Of a stretch of DNA of 64,000 bases, positions 1 to 25,659 are shown one piece after another. The notes under the pieces were generated by a model. It did not search any database and had not been told where the DNA came from. It saw only the letters and a list, made by a program, of their open reading frames with translations. The stretch is taken from assembly GCA_964247055.1 (NCBI GenBank), contig OZ176053.1, positions 10,416,001 through 10,480,000 of the forward strand, read 5' to 3'. Position 1 is the first letter of the stretch; every line of letters begins with the position of its first letter. Both the position numbers and the translations under genes were made by a program. Origin of the DNA: Paragordius varius. Lineage: Eukaryota; Nematomorpha.

Positions 1-1425
1 TTTTTCTAACGTAGATTTCCAGAGAATGAATATATTATTAATAAGTTTCGCGGATGCTCGTTATTATAATATCGTCAGCGCATATTTGAACGGTAAAACT
101 GTTTTTATATAATCAGTTATTACATCCATAATATAGTAATGGGCTTAGGATGGAGCCCTGGTGTAGCCCGACAATCACTGGGAATTGATTGATATCTACC
201 ACGGGAGTTATCACGCAACTAGTGGTGTTCTCATATAGTAAATTTATTATTTTTATTATCCATTCCGGAATTTCTTTTTTTCGTAAAGCAAATGGACCGC
301 GAGATGCGATTGAATGCCCGGCTTAAATCAATAAAGAGCTGATATAAGATTTTATTTTTGCATATGTAGTTCTCTTGTAAGCTTCTTAGAAAAAAATAGT
401 GCCAGAGGTGCAGACACTCTGTTGAAATCCGAATTGGGTTTCGTCAATCAAGCGAGACGTATTTTCCTTTCCATTATAATTTCGAATAATTTTATTGCAT
501 GTTCAAGTAATTTTAATGATCTATAGCAGGAACAGTTAAGCATATCGCCTTTGTTTTTATAGATTAAAATTATGATATACTTTGGTTCCAGTCATTTGAT
601 ATTTTTCCTCCGTTATAATCGGATTAAATAGCTTTGTGAAATAGGAATTGCTTCATGTATATTTTGCACATTTCGGTTTTGATTTTCGTAACACCAGGTG
701 CTTTGTTAATTTTGTATTTTTGCATGGCTAAGCTCACATCTTCTGGGTAATGATTGGGGGTCCCTAATAATTGAGGGTAAGTTTGGTGACTCGACATTTG
801 AATGCTAAAAATTTAGGGATGTATTGTGCCCATACATTTTGAATGCTTTATTTGCTTTTATGACATTTACCACCCGTATATCTTCTTTATTACTATTGAT
901 ATTTTTTAGCGTTTTAAAAACTTGTAAGCTTTTAATTTATTCTTCAAATTTTTTGGCCATTTCCAGGTCATTTTGTTAGCTATTATTTTTTACTCTTTTT
1001 TTACCATGATGTTAGCATGTTTGTCATTTTCAACTTTAGAAATTTCCATTTTTTAAAAACTTCTCTTTTCTCATTTAATAGAGGTTTAATATAGTTCTGC
1101 CACAATCATTGGGATTTTGTTTTGATACGTTTCTTACGCAAATTTTGGAAATGTTTGTGAGTTAAGTGTTTTTTAGATGCTCCCAGCCGTCATGTACTTT
1201 TTTAGGAGAATGTCTTAGTTCAGTAGTAATGGTAAATGAATTGATGCTTTAGGATCAAGCTACGTTAAATTGAGAAAATATTTTGGGTGGTTGGTTTACA
1301 GCTACCATTTTGTAGGTTTTTATATTAAATATAAATTTTCTATGTTGTTTATTCATTAAGACGAAATCTTGAGATCTATGTTTGCCGCTTATGTATGAGT
1401 GTAATAGGCTGGGTTATTTTGTTGT
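1..1425 (-). mobile_element. RTE-like LINE, reverse transcriptase part (degenerate)
   Basis: On the minus strand the block GLHQGSILSPL is readable near 135-165 and a CADD catalytic box near 72-85. Both are typical of RTE-clade reverse transcriptases. Upstream, near 1330-1390, a stretch reading SQDFVLMNKQH belongs to the region after the endonuclease. Many stops and frame changes make it dead. It runs off the left edge of the window. It abuts an oppositely oriented endonuclease fragment at about 1420. Confidence 0.85.
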
Positions 1426-1975
1426 TTATAAGAAACAGATTCTAAAAACGGAGGTAACTATCGACATGAAGGTTTCACACTTTATTATGAAGGAGGAAAA
1501 ACGGGGAAATCAGGCGTAGTTTTAGCCATAAGGATAAAAAAATTATAATCAACATAACACGTCATAACGAGAGAATTTTCACAATGCGAGTGGCTCTCAA
1601 TCATTCAACCCTCAACATAATATCCATCTATACCCCTCAACAGGGTCAAAATGAAACTAACTACCAAACAGGAATTCTGGAACCAGCTTTATCAGATTGC
1701 ACAAAATGTTCCCACAAATGACATACTTTATATAGGCGGAGAATGGACACATTAGAATGCACGCCGATAGTTACGAAGGAATACACTGTGGAGTAGGTAT
1801 TGGTTCCCGAAACCAAGAAGGTGAAAAGCTTTTAGAATTCTGCAGTGGCAGATCTATTGATTTCAATATACACTTGACAAAAAACCAGTCTAATGCACAC
1901 ATACAAAAGTGGCAAACACATATCTCAAATTATCTTCGTTTTAATGAATAAACAACACGGGAATTTATAACTAAC
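1415..1975 (+). mobile_element. RTE-like LINE, endonuclease part, inverted to the RT part
   Basis: The plus strand reads broken APE-type endonuclease sequence: GFTLYYEGG, KSGVVLAI, TLNIISIYTPQ, LYIGGE, then GIHCGVGIGSRNQEG and DFNIHL. An open stretch covers 1757-1951. The end, near 1925-1950, matches the start of the minus-strand RT fragment (SQ..FVLMNKQH), so the two pieces overlap slightly in the ancestral element. Frame changes and stops show that it is inactive. Confidence 0.8.
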
Positions 1976-2114
1976 ATTTAAACCTGTTTGCTGATCCGCC
2001 CTCATATTTTTATATAATCTAAGTACATTAAATCAAAATCATATATTTTCTTATGTATATGCCCATCATGATAAAATAATAAATTAAATTGTGTTATAAA
2101 GCCTATTCAAATAC

Positions 2115-2412
2115 CTGGGCAACAAACGGCGTTAATATAGCGCCTATTCGAGCCATCATACTGCATGTACCTAACCCAGAAGCTCTTATAGTTGTGGGAT
2201 ATACCTATATGAAAAACAAATTTTATAAGGTATGATTATCTGAGAATTTATAAACATTAATTTATTCTAAAATAATTAATTTTGCGTATATATATTTAAC
2301 TTTTTGCACAAGATATAAATATTAAAACAAATTTAATTATTTTTTATCAAAGGAACATAAACGATTATGAATAGAGTATTAGCTTGACAATAAAAATTGA
2401 GATCAAAATTAT

Positions 2413-2457
<45 letters not shown>

Positions 2458-5400
2458 TATCGGTTTAAAAAATATTATTTACTTCGGGTGTGTAGACGTA
2501 AGTGGCTTGAAAACCTGCAGAGATAACGGTCCGAGCAATGAAAATAAACGTAGTCATGATCGCACTAATAAAACAAATAATATATGAAACAGAATTATGA
2601 AAAGAACCAGATCTTTTTTCTGGTTATAAAAATTATTTTATAATTTTTTGGATTTGGTTCTATTACTTTTTGGTCAAAGTGTTACGATTTCTTCCATTTT
2701 ATATATTTATAGATGGTTAATTTTGTGATATAAAGTAAATTAATATGTAATAATTTATTCTACAAAATTTTATTGGTACTACTTAAACAGCAAAAATAAA
2801 AAAACCTCAAAAAACAGTTTTTGTGGAAAGATTACATAATTCCCGTTCCATCTCTTTTATATTAAGTAAATTTAATTTAAATCTAAAAAATATCGTATTC
2901 AGAGAGTATATTATAATACCGAGATGAGCAGATATTGAGGAGAAATATGAATATGGAGAATATGAAGAATTCAACGGCCATTGTTAGCTTCCGCCCCAAA
3001 CTTTCAATTATAAAAACAGTTAGGAATAAACCTAAATAAAATATATAATTAAATTTCTAATAAAATTGGTAAAATTAGTATTGTATATCTTTTAAATACT
3101 AATTAATCTAGCTTTAAAGGCTATTTGTTTTACAAAATTTATTTATGGATAAATACGATCTTTTTGGATAAAATTCCAATCTAAAACATACCAGGAAATT
3201 CGGCCAAAGTTGTCCAAAGGAGATCTATGTAATCGGAACGTTTAAGAGGATTACAAGCTGTTAAGCAAGTTTGTTCAACTAATCTTTGTTTCCCACCACC
3301 TTGAAATTACAAAAATTATATCACTTCAAATCTTTTTAATCAAAGAAGCAAATAATTTATTTCAAAATCTGTTGCAATCTAAAAAATTACCATGACATTT
3401 ATCACCAGATTCGAATAATTCTGTGGTCATTAGTACAATACCATAATAAGCGAATGCATTGACCATCCTTCATAATATATATACATATACATATTATATA
3501 TAAATTGGATGATATAATATATTGTGTTATGATATCTTAGGATTTTACCATATAATCCATAGCAAAAACGTCGTGAGCCGCAAATCGGGTGCAAACAAAT
3601 CCTTAATTCTTCCACGTACAGGTTTTATCAATTTCTAGATATAAAAATATGCGCATTTTATTTTTAAGTTAAATAATTTGAAAATGTGATTTTATCCACA
3701 AAATTTATATATAATCGAAGGTGATTATCTTCAAAAATGACAGTAGTTAAATTGATTAAAATTTATTAATAAATTTTACTACTTTTAAATCACTGGAATC
3801 TTGTGGTTGATCTTCACCGTTTTCCCAAGACTGTTGTCCACGTTTATTTAATTCGTTGTGAGATAAATTTGGTTTTTCTGCCTTGCCTTTCTTGTTTGAT
3901 TCAATTGATTCATAATTATTATTACCGACAGCACTAATTTTAGAGGGTGATTCAAAACTATTGCCACTGTTGATAGATTTGGAGGGCGATGAATTAATAG
4001 CTATAAATTCTCTGTCCATATCTATACCGTTTGTACTAAATGCATTAGGAAATGTTTAATTTAATAAAACAACCAAAATATAAAAGACATTATAAATTTT
4101 AAGCCATTAAATCCATATAATTATTTTCGTAAAAATATCGAATTTAATCTTGCATGATTGTGAGTATAGCACCGCTTTAAAGTTATTTTTAACTCGATAA
4201 CCCAAAAAGAACGCAAAAAATAAGTTACAATAAATGTTTACATGCTATTAATTAATATAAGCGATAATTAAAAGGTATAATTAACTGTATTATATTCAAA
4301 AAACTTTGTCGACTTCTAATAAAAACAAATAAGCCAATTAATATCTATCGGCCATATAACATCTCTATATTGCCATATATTAAAATATGATATTATATTC
4401 TAAACCAGTGATACTAAAACCGCGGCCCTAAAAATGCTTTTTTATGGCCCTAAATTATTTATTAATTTTTTTGATGCTATTTTGAGTATAAACTGCAAAT
4501 GTGTCAAACAGCGATAAAATTTATCGGTATTATATGGTGCACGGCCCTTTTGTGATAAGATATATATTTTTTATGGCCCTTTAATATTTTTTGGAGAATA
4601 CCACTATTTAGACGATAAATATGCCCTTTAGAAAGGGCTAATTTTAATGTTTGTTGATGTTAACTTTGCCACATGATACACTATTCTTGTTACTTATGAT
4701 GATTTATTTCAAATGGCAACATATAAATTTTATGGAAAAATAAAATCGATATTGAACAAAGTATATGTACCTTGCATTTTTTTCTCCATCAGCAACTAAA
4801 CGTCCTATGGGTAAGGGTCTCCCATTTTCACGTGCAATGCGTTCAATAATGGCCGTGGCATCCTTATAACGTTGACAGGCTACAAGATATCGCGCACTTT
4901 CTGGTAACCACTAAAATTTAAAATCAAAATAAAAGTATTTAATTTATATTATGGATTAATAATTTATTGTCAAAATAAAACAATATATTATAAACTAAAT
5001 GTTAAGGTGTAAAAACAAACAGTTTATGGAAAGATAAGGTGTAAAATTTGTAAAGTAAAAAATATTTATAAAAGTCTAATATTTTGCATCCTTAATAAGC
5101 CAATATGAAAAGGATTGTTAAATAATAGATAGAGATCCTACTCCATATTTCACATCCCATATTTAGCAGCCCTACTTGTACTGGCTATATAGATATAATT
5201 GTATATTTAAAACAGGAGTGCCCAACATGCGGCCCTCTAAATATTTGTGGCCCGCGAAAAAATTGATAATCCATAATTTGCATAAATATACTCATAAAAC
5301 TTGATATTCTTAAACAAATTTTTTGAATAAGTTAATCCAATAGGTAAAGAACTAGAAAAAATTGTTATAAAGTGTTTGCATTTTAAAGTCTTATGATTTT

Positions 5401-7236
5401 CGAATTAACAAAACATTTCTGAATGCCCATATATATTGCCAAATGCAGCCCGCGAAGCCATTAGTGTTGGACACCCTTGGTCTAAAATATGGTTGAATTA
5501 TTGTAGTTTACGGCTCAGTATAAAATAACTACGAGTTTGGTGCATAAATTATGCCTTACCTCTTCAAACTTAACTATATCAAATGTTAAAAGAATAACTT
5601 ACCATACAAAACGCTGAAAATAAAAGAAGTGGCAAGCTTGAAAACCCAAGTAGCCATCTCCACCCGAGCGTAGGCATGACTAAAAGAGCTAATAAGACTT
5701 CAAAACAAGTTCCGATACCCCAAAATACCTATAAATGCGATGATATAAAATAATTTTTTATATGAATATATAAGTTTGTAAATAAATAAATAATTTTGCG
5801 AAATCGCTTATATAAAAAAATATGTTAATGTTTTCAAATTATTACATTTTACAATTAATTACCTGCAGAGATAATTAAAGTGATATAATTAGTAAAATAT
5901 TATCAATCAATAATAATTATAATTTTATAACTCAAATTTATTATATTTTTTTCACGGACACATTTGGTAATTAGCTGACAAAAGGTTGCGTATTTTAACG
6001 ATTTTTTTGAGTAAAAAAAACAAAAACATTAAACAACCATCCATAATTATAAAAATAAAAAAAATGAAAAAATGGTAACCTCAACAAGGATGAGACATTT
6101 GGCACGGTATTTGTATGGCAAAAATTCTGAATAAAGTACCACGCTATATATGTATATATAATATATATTATATTTAAAATATAAAAACATTTTACAAAAA
6201 AATATTTATTGTGTATGGCACTCTACCAAAAAGTTCTTACAAATATGTAATATATTTTTCTAGACAATTTTATGAAATATTCAGCTATAAAATTTTGAAA
6301 AACCTTATTGTGATAAAAATCATCTTAATTATAATTATAGTATCTTTTTGTATATAAAAACCAATATTTTATGAGAATCTTATGTATATAAACATATGTA
6401 TATATATACGTACACATAAAATTTTCCCATTTGACATATAGACAGAATAATAGGTTTAATCAATCATGTTAATCCCCAACTTGTACTTTATATACCATTT
6501 TTTACAGTAAATGAAAATTTGATAAACACCAAAAATAATTCGTAAAAATTATATGAATGGAAGAATTACGATTGTGGTGCTCCCCCAATCCCAAAACCCG
6601 TTAAACCTCGCAATATAATCATCCATATGTAGGTGGGGGAAAAAGAGCTCAGTAACCCAAAATAAAACGTAAATATGGAGCACATAATTAGGGCCTAAAA
6701 TATAAGTAACAGAGATTTTTTAATGCGATTGATAATTGATTGAAATAAAATCAAACTATTTAACATTTCTAATTAAATGTAACAAACGCGGCTTAGAATC
6801 AAAATGAAATTATATTAAAAGTTGTAAAGATTTAAACCTGTGCCTTGTAAAATTATATACCGTTTTTCTTCCATAATTATCGCATATACTGCCCCAAAAA
6901 GTAGAACTGGCCATCATACCAACAAAAACTGACTAAAATAATATATTAAATATTTAAAAAATATATAAAAGAAAAGGGGTATATACCGTTGTAATAAAGG
7001 CTCTCTGCCAAGCCACTAGACCCCAAGAGCAATGCAAGGCTGGAGAAAGGATACTTAAAATCATCATTTCCATCGCATCAGCCATCTCTATTTAAATATA
7101 TAATGTACCCATGCTAAGCCGGTTAATAAACTTAATTTTATCTGAAACTTTCCAAACCCCAAATATTCAATAGCTTCTTCTACCGTGTATGTATCTGTAA
7201 ATTGTTTTAATAAAAGTATATACCATCAAATGCCAT
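2115..7236 (-). CDS. SVOP: SVOP-like major facilitator transporter (3' end missing)
   Basis: Synaptic-vesicle-2-related protein, a 12-segment MFS transporter of vesicle membranes with unknown substrate. Exons on the minus strand: 7224-7236, 7109-7194, 6987-7085, 6861-6932, 6570-6694, 6080-6143, 5603-5728, 4771-4910, 3783-4011, 3549-3634, 3391-3467, 3192-3299, 2920-3031, 2483-2564, 2115-2204. Together they give 503 in-frame codons with GT-AG junctions. Recognisable blocks: [22 protein letters not shown], the MFS signature [75 protein letters not shown] and [13 protein letters not shown]. The start ATG at 7236 is followed after 13 nt by a 29-nt intron; a TAA lies in frame just upstream. Exon 3783-4011 adds about 76 polar residues to the central loop between transmembrane segments 6 and 7. 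The final segment, about 50 residues in human SVOP, is not found and probably lies left of the window. Confidence 0.95.
2416..2456. repeat. (TA)n microsatellite
   Basis: Uninterrupted alternating TA of about 38 nt, inside the SVOP intron between exons 2115-2204 and 2483-2564. Confidence 0.95.
4406..4606. mobile_element. hAT-like nonautonomous element, family A
   Basis: It begins CAGTGATACT and ends with the complement of a similar terminus, which is hAT-like. The interior shares GCTTTTTTATGGCCCT, GAGTATAAA and GGTATTATATGGTG with a copy at 42813-43018. A third copy lies at 63710-63897. This copy sits in an SVOP intron. Confidence 0.7.
5213..5479. mobile_element. hAT-like nonautonomous element, family B
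   Basis: The left end reads CAGGAGTGCCCAACATGCGG and the right end is the inverted form of CAAGGGTGTCCAACAC. Flanking octamers ATTTAAAA and GTCTAAAA resemble an 8-bp target duplication of the hAT type (6 of 8 bases match). It lies in the SVOP intron between exons 4771-4910 and 5603-5728. Confidence 0.75.
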
Positions 7237-8643
7237 TTTTTATTTTGGAAAAAATCTTGAATTCACAAATTCAAGCCATATGGTTTGGCATTTATGTTTT
7301 AACAGCTACATTTAGCCATATTACACAGAGACAAAATATCCTGATAAAAAATATACTATGAAAAAAAATGTATAAGGATTATCATGGTTCTTTTATTATG
7401 GTTATAAGTTTGTTAAGAAAGTTATACATTTAAGACAACTGTTCATACAGAAAATGGCAAAATTTGGGCACTTGTTAAGTTTAATCTTGGGGAAAGCCAG
7501 CTTGATTCCATATCACTAAAATATATAATAGATTTACAATAAACAATTTTAAAATATTTTAATTTGTAGGTTTGGGCTTCGAAACCTCCAAATTTTTTGC
7601 TTTAAAATGGTTTGGTTTTAAAATTAATGATACCGTGATTGCGATTAAAATTTCAATTATATGCTAAATTTTGACTAAAAATGATAGTGATATCTATCAT
7701 TCTGGAAATATGTATCAGTTTTATCTTTTAATTTGACTTTATGAGTTATTCATGAAATTTATTTTAACCTTTTGGTAACTGCGCCGTATCAGATATCAAT
7801 ATTGGCGATTATGCTAAATAAATTTTTTTACGCAAAATGGACTTCATTTAAAAAAATATCTCTATAATCTATCATAAACTAGATCTAAAAATAAAAAAAC
7901 ATTTTTAAATAAAATTTAATTTTTATATGGGGGCTCCATTTTAGGTGAAAGCCAAAAGTTCTATTCCAATTATTATTTAAATATATTATAAACTGGATAT
8001 TAAGAGCATATATTTTATATAAAACTTTTATTTTAGATATGAGATAGTCCCAATATTTTTGCTTTCTATGAGCCATTTTTTTTAAGATAAACGCACAAAT
8101 GTTGAGATTTTGCGATATATAGGTTGTGTGATAAAAAATCGCACTTGACTTGTAAGCCAAGCGTGGCAAGTTGAGCAAGTTTACTTAAGCCAGCAAGTGT
8201 ACACTTGAAGATCGGTGATAAACAAAACACTTAAGTCAAGTCTTTTGCTTATGAATGTAACATTATTTTACCACCCAATTCAAATTATGTGGAGAATATT
8301 TTGAAATTTTACAACGAAATTTATTGAATAAGGCAACTAAAAAACAACCAAAATATGCATTTATTGAAGTATAACTCAAAGTCAGGTATGTTAAAAATAT
8401 AATTATTAAGATTTTCAAAATATTCAACCCGGTACCTCTATAGTTTTTTAGATAATAATTTTCGCTATTCAAACACCCTTATATTATTTTACTACAAGTT
8501 TAATATAATACAGTAATAATATAAATATAATTATAGCATATCTTAATTATTCATTTTTCTCACCAAATAACAATTGTGCTTAAAATATCTAATCAAAGGT
8601 TTAGGATATTTGAGGGGCGATATATAATAATGTATTTAACTCA
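7237..8643. other. intergenic, upstream of SVOP; no gene seen
   Basis: A+T-rich sequence with short open stretches on the minus strand at 7885-8178 and 8263-8472 that show no recognisable protein. Near 8130-8250 the words CACTTGACTTG and AAGTCAAGTC occur. Similar words recur near 10040-10125, so this stretch may be the left edge of an old element, see 8130-10130. The divergent promoters of SVOP and ACAP must lie between 7237 and 10958, but I see no specific element. Confidence 0.5.
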
Positions 8644-10130
8644 TTAACACTTCGATTCAATTTGGGTATCTAAATACCCCATACCAAATTAAAGTTGAAA
8701 TTTTAAAAAAACTACTGAAGGAAATAGTCCTAATTTAAATTTATGCCTCTATCCCAATAAAAATTATATAAGTAAGCCAAAATATCTTAATAAAATTTCG
8801 TTTTGAAAAAAAAGTTCCATGTCAAACTGCTTGGACGCCATTTTTATTTTGCAAAATTTTTACAATATATCGTGTTCTTTTATATTTCAAGGTATAATTA
8901 AGGCTAATTTTTTATTTAAATCCAATTTAACGTTGATAGAAAAAGAAAAAGCGATTTATTTTGTATTTTTTTCAATTTTACCATTCCACACATGTCACGT
9001 TGACTAAATTTTTACCTTTCGGTTTTAGCTTAAAATAAGTAATATCAAGTATTTTTGAATAACTTTTTTTATATATTTCGGTTTATTAATGTTATATAAG
9101 TGCAAAATTTTGCCATGGTTAGAATTCCTTCCATATTTTTAAAGGATTTATTTTTAAACAGGCCTGGGGTATTTAACTACCCCAATTTGAATCGAAGGAC
9201 TGAAATGAATGTGTTGTATCCAAGTGTTAATCACGGTATAACAGGTGATATTTATAAAAAACAATTTACGTAAATCATGTAAAAATATTTGTATAAATAT
9301 ATAGATTGTTGCACGATAAAAAACATATTTACTTTAATAGGACGCACCCTAAACAATTTTATCGTTATTAATCCTGTAGATCTATAAATTAGGTGATTTA
9401 TTTCTGAAGATACATATATAGCCTTTTTGATTATAGATTTAAAAAAATATCCTTTCATTATTAAAATTTAAATTGTGTTTAGTGAACAAATGTGCATGAA
9501 CAATTTTAGAGACAAATCGGAGCGCAAATAATAGAGGTGCAACATATGATTTAAGATTTAATGAGGAAAGCATCGATTTTATAACGTGACAAATTTTCTA
9601 TTGTTATTAATGAAAAAAGTAGAGGCGCACTTTCACCCAGATTATGTGTGTAGATATTCCTTCGTTACATTAGCGACCCCGGGTTCCAAGTTGGGATCCA
9701 TGATTTTGATGTAGAACGATCCACCTTAACTAAAACAGTATCTAAAGAGGCGGGAAAAATCTGTGATATGGCTCATATATACAAACTAAATTCAATGCAT
9801 TACACACCAAAGAGAGAGTAATCATTGATATTTGGTCAACTCAAACGCCGGTTTCCAATATTGCATAATAAAATGCGAGTCAGTCTGGATACCGAAATTA
9901 ATATCACTGTAAGCTGCCCTGTTTTATATAACATGGCTAAACTTTAAAAGGATTGAACTAATAATATTAATGATGATGAAGACAATGCTGATAGTGATAG
10001 TGCGAAAGACGAACTCTGGGCGACAAAAACTAGATAATATAGTAAATAATTTTTTAGCACATGAAAGCAAGCCATAACTTGAAAATTTACAAGTCAAGTC
10101 AAAAAAAATTGACATGACTCACCCCACCCA
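8130..10130. mobile_element. possible decayed hAT-like transposon (tentative)
   Basis: Both edges carry CAAGTCAAGT-type words in opposite orientation. Between them, near 9640-9780, the plus strand reads LATPGSKLG followed by RSTLTKTVSKEAGKICD across a frame change, faintly like the C-terminal part of a hAT transposase. A separate inverted-repeat element at 8644-9230 is nested in it. The evidence is weak. Confidence 0.25.
8644..9230. mobile_element. MITE, TTAACACTT family, copy 1
   Basis: Starts TTAACACTTCGATTC and ends with the complement AAGTGTTAA. Both ends contain a diagnostic inner block resembling AAATACCCC next to CAATTTGGGT. About 587 bp with no coding capacity. The same architecture recurs at 62445-63005, which is alignable along its whole length. 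Related shorter copies lie at 10272-10767, 55939-56424 and about 59955-60825. Confidence 0.8.
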
Positions 10131-10271
10131 TAATTGAAAAGCTTATTAAGTTTGCGATTTATATTTTTAACACTTTTGTGTTTTGACTGATAAGAGTAGC
10201 GTTTTATTAAATTAAGGAAAAATGGCAGCAAAAGTGTATATAGTTATACACTTGAAAATTGTGTGAGCTAA

Positions 10272-10767
10272 TAACACTTCGTTACATTTTTACATTTTTG
10301 TCTTAGTTTACATATTGGGATAGTTTTATACCCCAGAGCTCAATTTTGTAAATACCTACAGTTTTAAAGTTTATTTTAGTTAAAATCAAACATAATTCTC
10401 ACTTATTAGATAAAAAAGCTTATATTTTATTTAATTTTATGACTGGAATTGGGACAGCTCCAAAACACGATTGATACAAATAGCTGATATTAATATCATA
10501 TTATTCAAGTTTGGTAGAATGCAGTCCTTTTTTGACTATAATATATATTTATGCATTAGCGTTTAAAAAATTTTTTAAAAAAATGCGACAAAAAAGTGAA
10601 TGGGGATTTTTGTGCATTTATACATTTTATTAAAAAAATTTTTATAATGCACCAGAAAGGCGTAAGAAAGCATATTTTAATTTCGGCTAAATACCAAAAA
10701 TAGTTTTAAATATATTTTTTGAATCTCTCTGGGATATAAAAATACCCCCAAGGGTAATGTGGTAGTA
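10272..10767. mobile_element. MITE, TTAACACTT family, subtype 2
   Basis: The left part reads TAACACTTCGTTAC, then ATTGGGATAG and TACCCCAGAGCTCAAT. The right part contains an imperfect inverted version, CTGGGATATAAAAATACCCC, and ends GGTAATGTGGTAGTAA. The copy at 55939-56424 has the better preserved end GGTCATGGAGTGTTAA. Inactive and noncoding. It lies just upstream of ACAP. Confidence 0.65.
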
Positions 10768-10958
10768 AAAGAAAAAAAAGCATAACTACCCAATAAGTTG
10801 AAATCGAAAATTTACTAATCCGGGTAATAGATCTTTTAGCTAACATACAAAATTCACAACTCTTCACAAAAGGCGGCCCTAAACAAAAAGATAAATTCAC
10901 ACATGAAATTTGAAATATTTATAATATCAGATACACTGATGAAAGACAACTGATTCAC

Positions 10959-24416
<13,458 letters not shown>

Positions 24417-24420
24417 AAGC

Positions 24421-24426
24421 AATAAA
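24421..24426 (+). promoter_or_regulatory. poly(A) signal AATAAA of ACAP
   Basis: A canonical AATAAA begins 5 nt after the ACAP stop codon. If it is used, the 3' untranslated region would be only a few tens of nucleotides. Confidence 0.55.
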
Positions 24427-25659
24427 ATGGATTTTACTTAATTATGAATCGAAACAAAATCATATACTCAAATTACAATCTCTACTTCCCCATATATATA
24501 CATATACATATTATATAGTATAATTATTAATATAATTATATTCAAATTATTTTATTATTTCATAATATTATTGACTATTGATTGACCAATAAATTGCTGT
24601 TTGATTAATAATTATCTATTGTGTTAGTTGAGATTGGTTTCCAACTTAGTGTTTGACTAAAAACAAAAAATATGGCCTTTTTGAACTAATAGGAGAAATT
24701 TACATTGGGAATTTTTTTATTCAAATACATAGAGTAAATAAAAAAAGTTAGGCGTTAAATATCTAAATATTATTCTTAGTTTTTGAATTAAGGCCGCAAC
24801 TTAAAAGGTAATAGGATTTTTTTGATATATTCAACCATGTTTTTATATGCTTAATTTTTTATATCTCCTACGACTGGGTCGCTAGACTATGAAAAATTGA
24901 AAATGCTTTTCAATTTTATATTAAACATTTAAATATATGGACAAAATTGAAACATTTGGCGTTCAAAAATATATTTGACTTTATAATTATGATTTTTTGT
25001 TATTTGTTTAGATTGTATGTATTATAAACTCACACTTTATATTTTCTGCTTTTACTAATTTTTATGTTGCCTTCAAATTGTGCATAAAATATCATTTAGA
25101 CTTTTTGTAAGGTGGATTAACAACATTATATTATCTAATTAAATAATTATTCCATTGTGATTTTAAATTTCAGTTGAACCCTCTGATGATCATGTTGAAA
25201 TGCAAGAGATTTTTTGTTAACTGTTTGGATGAATGAGTTTGGGGTGGCGTTAAGAATCCTTTTTGATGCTGTTGAGACGAAATTTCAGCAATCTCTTGAT
25301 GTAGATTTTAATTTATGGATTATGTCTCAGAATTAAATCTGGTTAAGCTTGGTCCATCCTTGTCTGATTGAAATGTGGTTTCGATTGTTTCCCAAAGTGG
25401 TACCTTATATTTAAATATAATGGTTTAAAAAATAATTATCTTTAAAAAAAGGTGTTTTTTAAATTTTACTGTATGAAAATAATCAATTAAGGTATAAAAT
25501 AGTAACATAAAATAATAGTTATAATATGACCAAAAATAAAATTAATATAGCAATCAACCTATATTACAGGTGCTTATAATTAAGGAAATTTAACTATCGG
25601 ATTCATCAATTAAATTATATTACCGAATTTCAACATTTAAACAATTTAATAAACCGTGT
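24427..25659. other. intergenic between ACAP and the minisatellite
   Basis: A+T-rich sequence without a recognisable gene. It contains one LINE fragment, listed separately at 25190-25430. Confidence 0.6.
25190..25430 (-). mobile_element. RTE-like LINE 3' fragment
   Basis: On the minus strand IRQGWTKLNQ is readable, matching IQQGWAKLNQ in the LINE at 19270-22290 (near 19700). The rest is decayed. Confidence 0.55.
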
